In this document: in pieces, positions 31,255 through 31,774 of the stretch | Numbering within the stretch: position 1 is the stretch's first letter | Layout of the letters: each line of letters begins with the position of its first letter | Assembly (NCBI GenBank): GCA_023422735.1 | Contig: JAFAGL010000236.1 | Coordinates: forward strand, 1 to 31,774 | From: Pseudomonadota bacterium | GTDB lineage: Bacteria; Pseudomonadota; Alphaproteobacteria; Rhizobiales; Rhizobiaceae | Length of the DNA: 31,774 bases | Direction of reading: 5' to 3' | Program-made: the position numbers and the translations under genes | Notes under the pieces: model-generated | The model's database searches: none | Told to the model about the DNA's origin: nothing | Seen by the model: the letters and a program-made list of their open reading frames with translations, nothing else

Positions 31255-31774
31255 TCAGCTCACCTGAACCGCGATCCACACGGCGGCGGCGGCAATGACC
31301 CAGAGCGCGAGGCGGCCGAGCCGCGTGCGCCGGGCTTCCTCGCGGCCGATCGCGCGCGCGGTGTCGGCGTCGAAGCGCAGGCCGTCGGCGGCCATCTTGT
31401 CGATCTCGATGGAAAGCCGTTCGGCGCGCGCCGCAAGTTCCGGCGCCTGCCGCGCCAGCGAAACAAGTGCGTGAACGCCGTCGCGTGCATCGGTTGCCAG
31501 CCCGCGCGGGCCGAGATTGTCGCGAATCCAGGTGCCGACCACCGGCTCGGCGGCGCGCCACATGTTGAAGGTCGGGTCGAGGGTTCGGGCGACGCCTTCC
31601 ACCACGACCATGGTTTTCTGCAGCATCACCAGTTCGGGGCGCGTCTGCATGTCGAAGATCTCGGTGATCTCGAACAGCAGCGTCAGCAACTTGGCCATGG
31701 AGATCGTTTCGGCAGGCTGGCCGTGGATCGGTTCGCCAATGGCGCGGATCGCCTGCGCAAAGGATGCCACATCA
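31255..31774 (-). CDS. ubiB: UbiB family protein, C-terminal part, cut by the window edge
   Basis: The last about 173 residues of a UbiB (ABC1/ADCK-type atypical kinase) protein needed for ubiquinone synthesis. The visible part contains ASFAQAIRAIGEPIHGQPAE, LLFEITEIFDMQTRPELVML, LDPTFNMWRAAEPVVGTWI and a C-terminal membrane helix LGRLALWVIAAAAVWIAVQV that anchors the protein to the inner membrane. The start lies beyond 31774; the first in-frame GTG at 31770 is internal. The kinase-like core with its Ala-rich loop is outside the window. The stop is at 31255-31257. Confidence 0.9.
   Translation of the reverse strand, partial: DVASFAQAIRAIGEPIHGQPAETISMAKLLTLLFEITEIFDMQTRPELVMLQKTMVVVEGVARTLDPTFNMWRAAEPVVGTWIRDNLGPRGLATDARDGVHALVSLARQAPELAARAERLSIEIDKMAADGLRFDADTARAIGREEARRTRLGRLALWVIAAAAVWIAVQVS

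Overview
The window reads as a piece of the main chromosome of an alphaproteobacterium of the order Rhizobiales, most likely family Brucellaceae (a Brucella/Ochrobactrum relative, perhaps Pseudochrobactrum or Falsochrobactrum). This rests on recognised protein families and their order: a class II (CP4-like) AroA, a TIGR02300-type acidic protein, a bacterial NDUFA9-like protein, a short GpmA, a long rhizobial-type glucokinase, and a GGAAC-N16-CGTT general-stress (EcfG-type) promoter in front of csbD. No database search was possible, so the genus is an inference.

Layout. 1-1670: an initiator tRNA-Met (in Rhizobiales usually the last gene of an rrn operon) and a tRNA-Leu(CAG) flank about 1.4 kb of decayed IS3-family insertion sequences. 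1805-6701: a minus-strand run mgsA > glk > ABC exporter > dapB > gpmA with ATGA overlaps, joining glycolysis, the methylglyoxal shunt and lysine/diaminopimelate synthesis. 6764-10591: minus-strand mepA, then gst > queG > an epimerase-like SDR, tightly coupled. 10801-13584: uppP (plus) converges on an NDUFA9-like gene; a csbD stress gene lies back to back with a DoxX membrane protein. 13670-20714: rpsA, cmk, an atypical SDR and a small membrane protein (minus), a plus-strand acyltransferase, then aroA (minus) and the divergent TIGR02300 gene; the usual aroA-cmk-rpsA neighbourhood is interrupted here. 20725-21934: a cluster of stem-loops, tRNA-Ala(GGC), a possible sRNA, a small secreted Cys-containing protein and a 53-residue membrane protein. 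22013-27340: a TetR repressor, a perfect palindromic operator, and a divergent MexJK-like RND efflux operon followed by a conserved protein of unknown function. 27409-31774: a GMC oxidoreductase, a UvsE-type UV damage endonuclease, an aldo/keto reductase and the 3' part of ubiB, cut by the window edge.

Most of the window is housekeeping and envelope biology: cell wall (dapB, mepA, uppP), translation (rpsA, three tRNAs, queG), aromatic amino acids (aroA), nucleotides (cmk), quinone synthesis (ubiB) and stress or drug defence (csbD, RND pump, uvsE). I see no CRISPR array, prophage or obvious new multi-gene defence system. The most notable signals are the class II AroA with Gly rather than Ala at the CP4 residue-100 position, the SDR without its YxxxK motif, the TetR operator, the EcfG promoter, the stem-loop cluster after the TIGR02300 gene, and the insertion into the aroA-cmk-rpsA neighbourhood.
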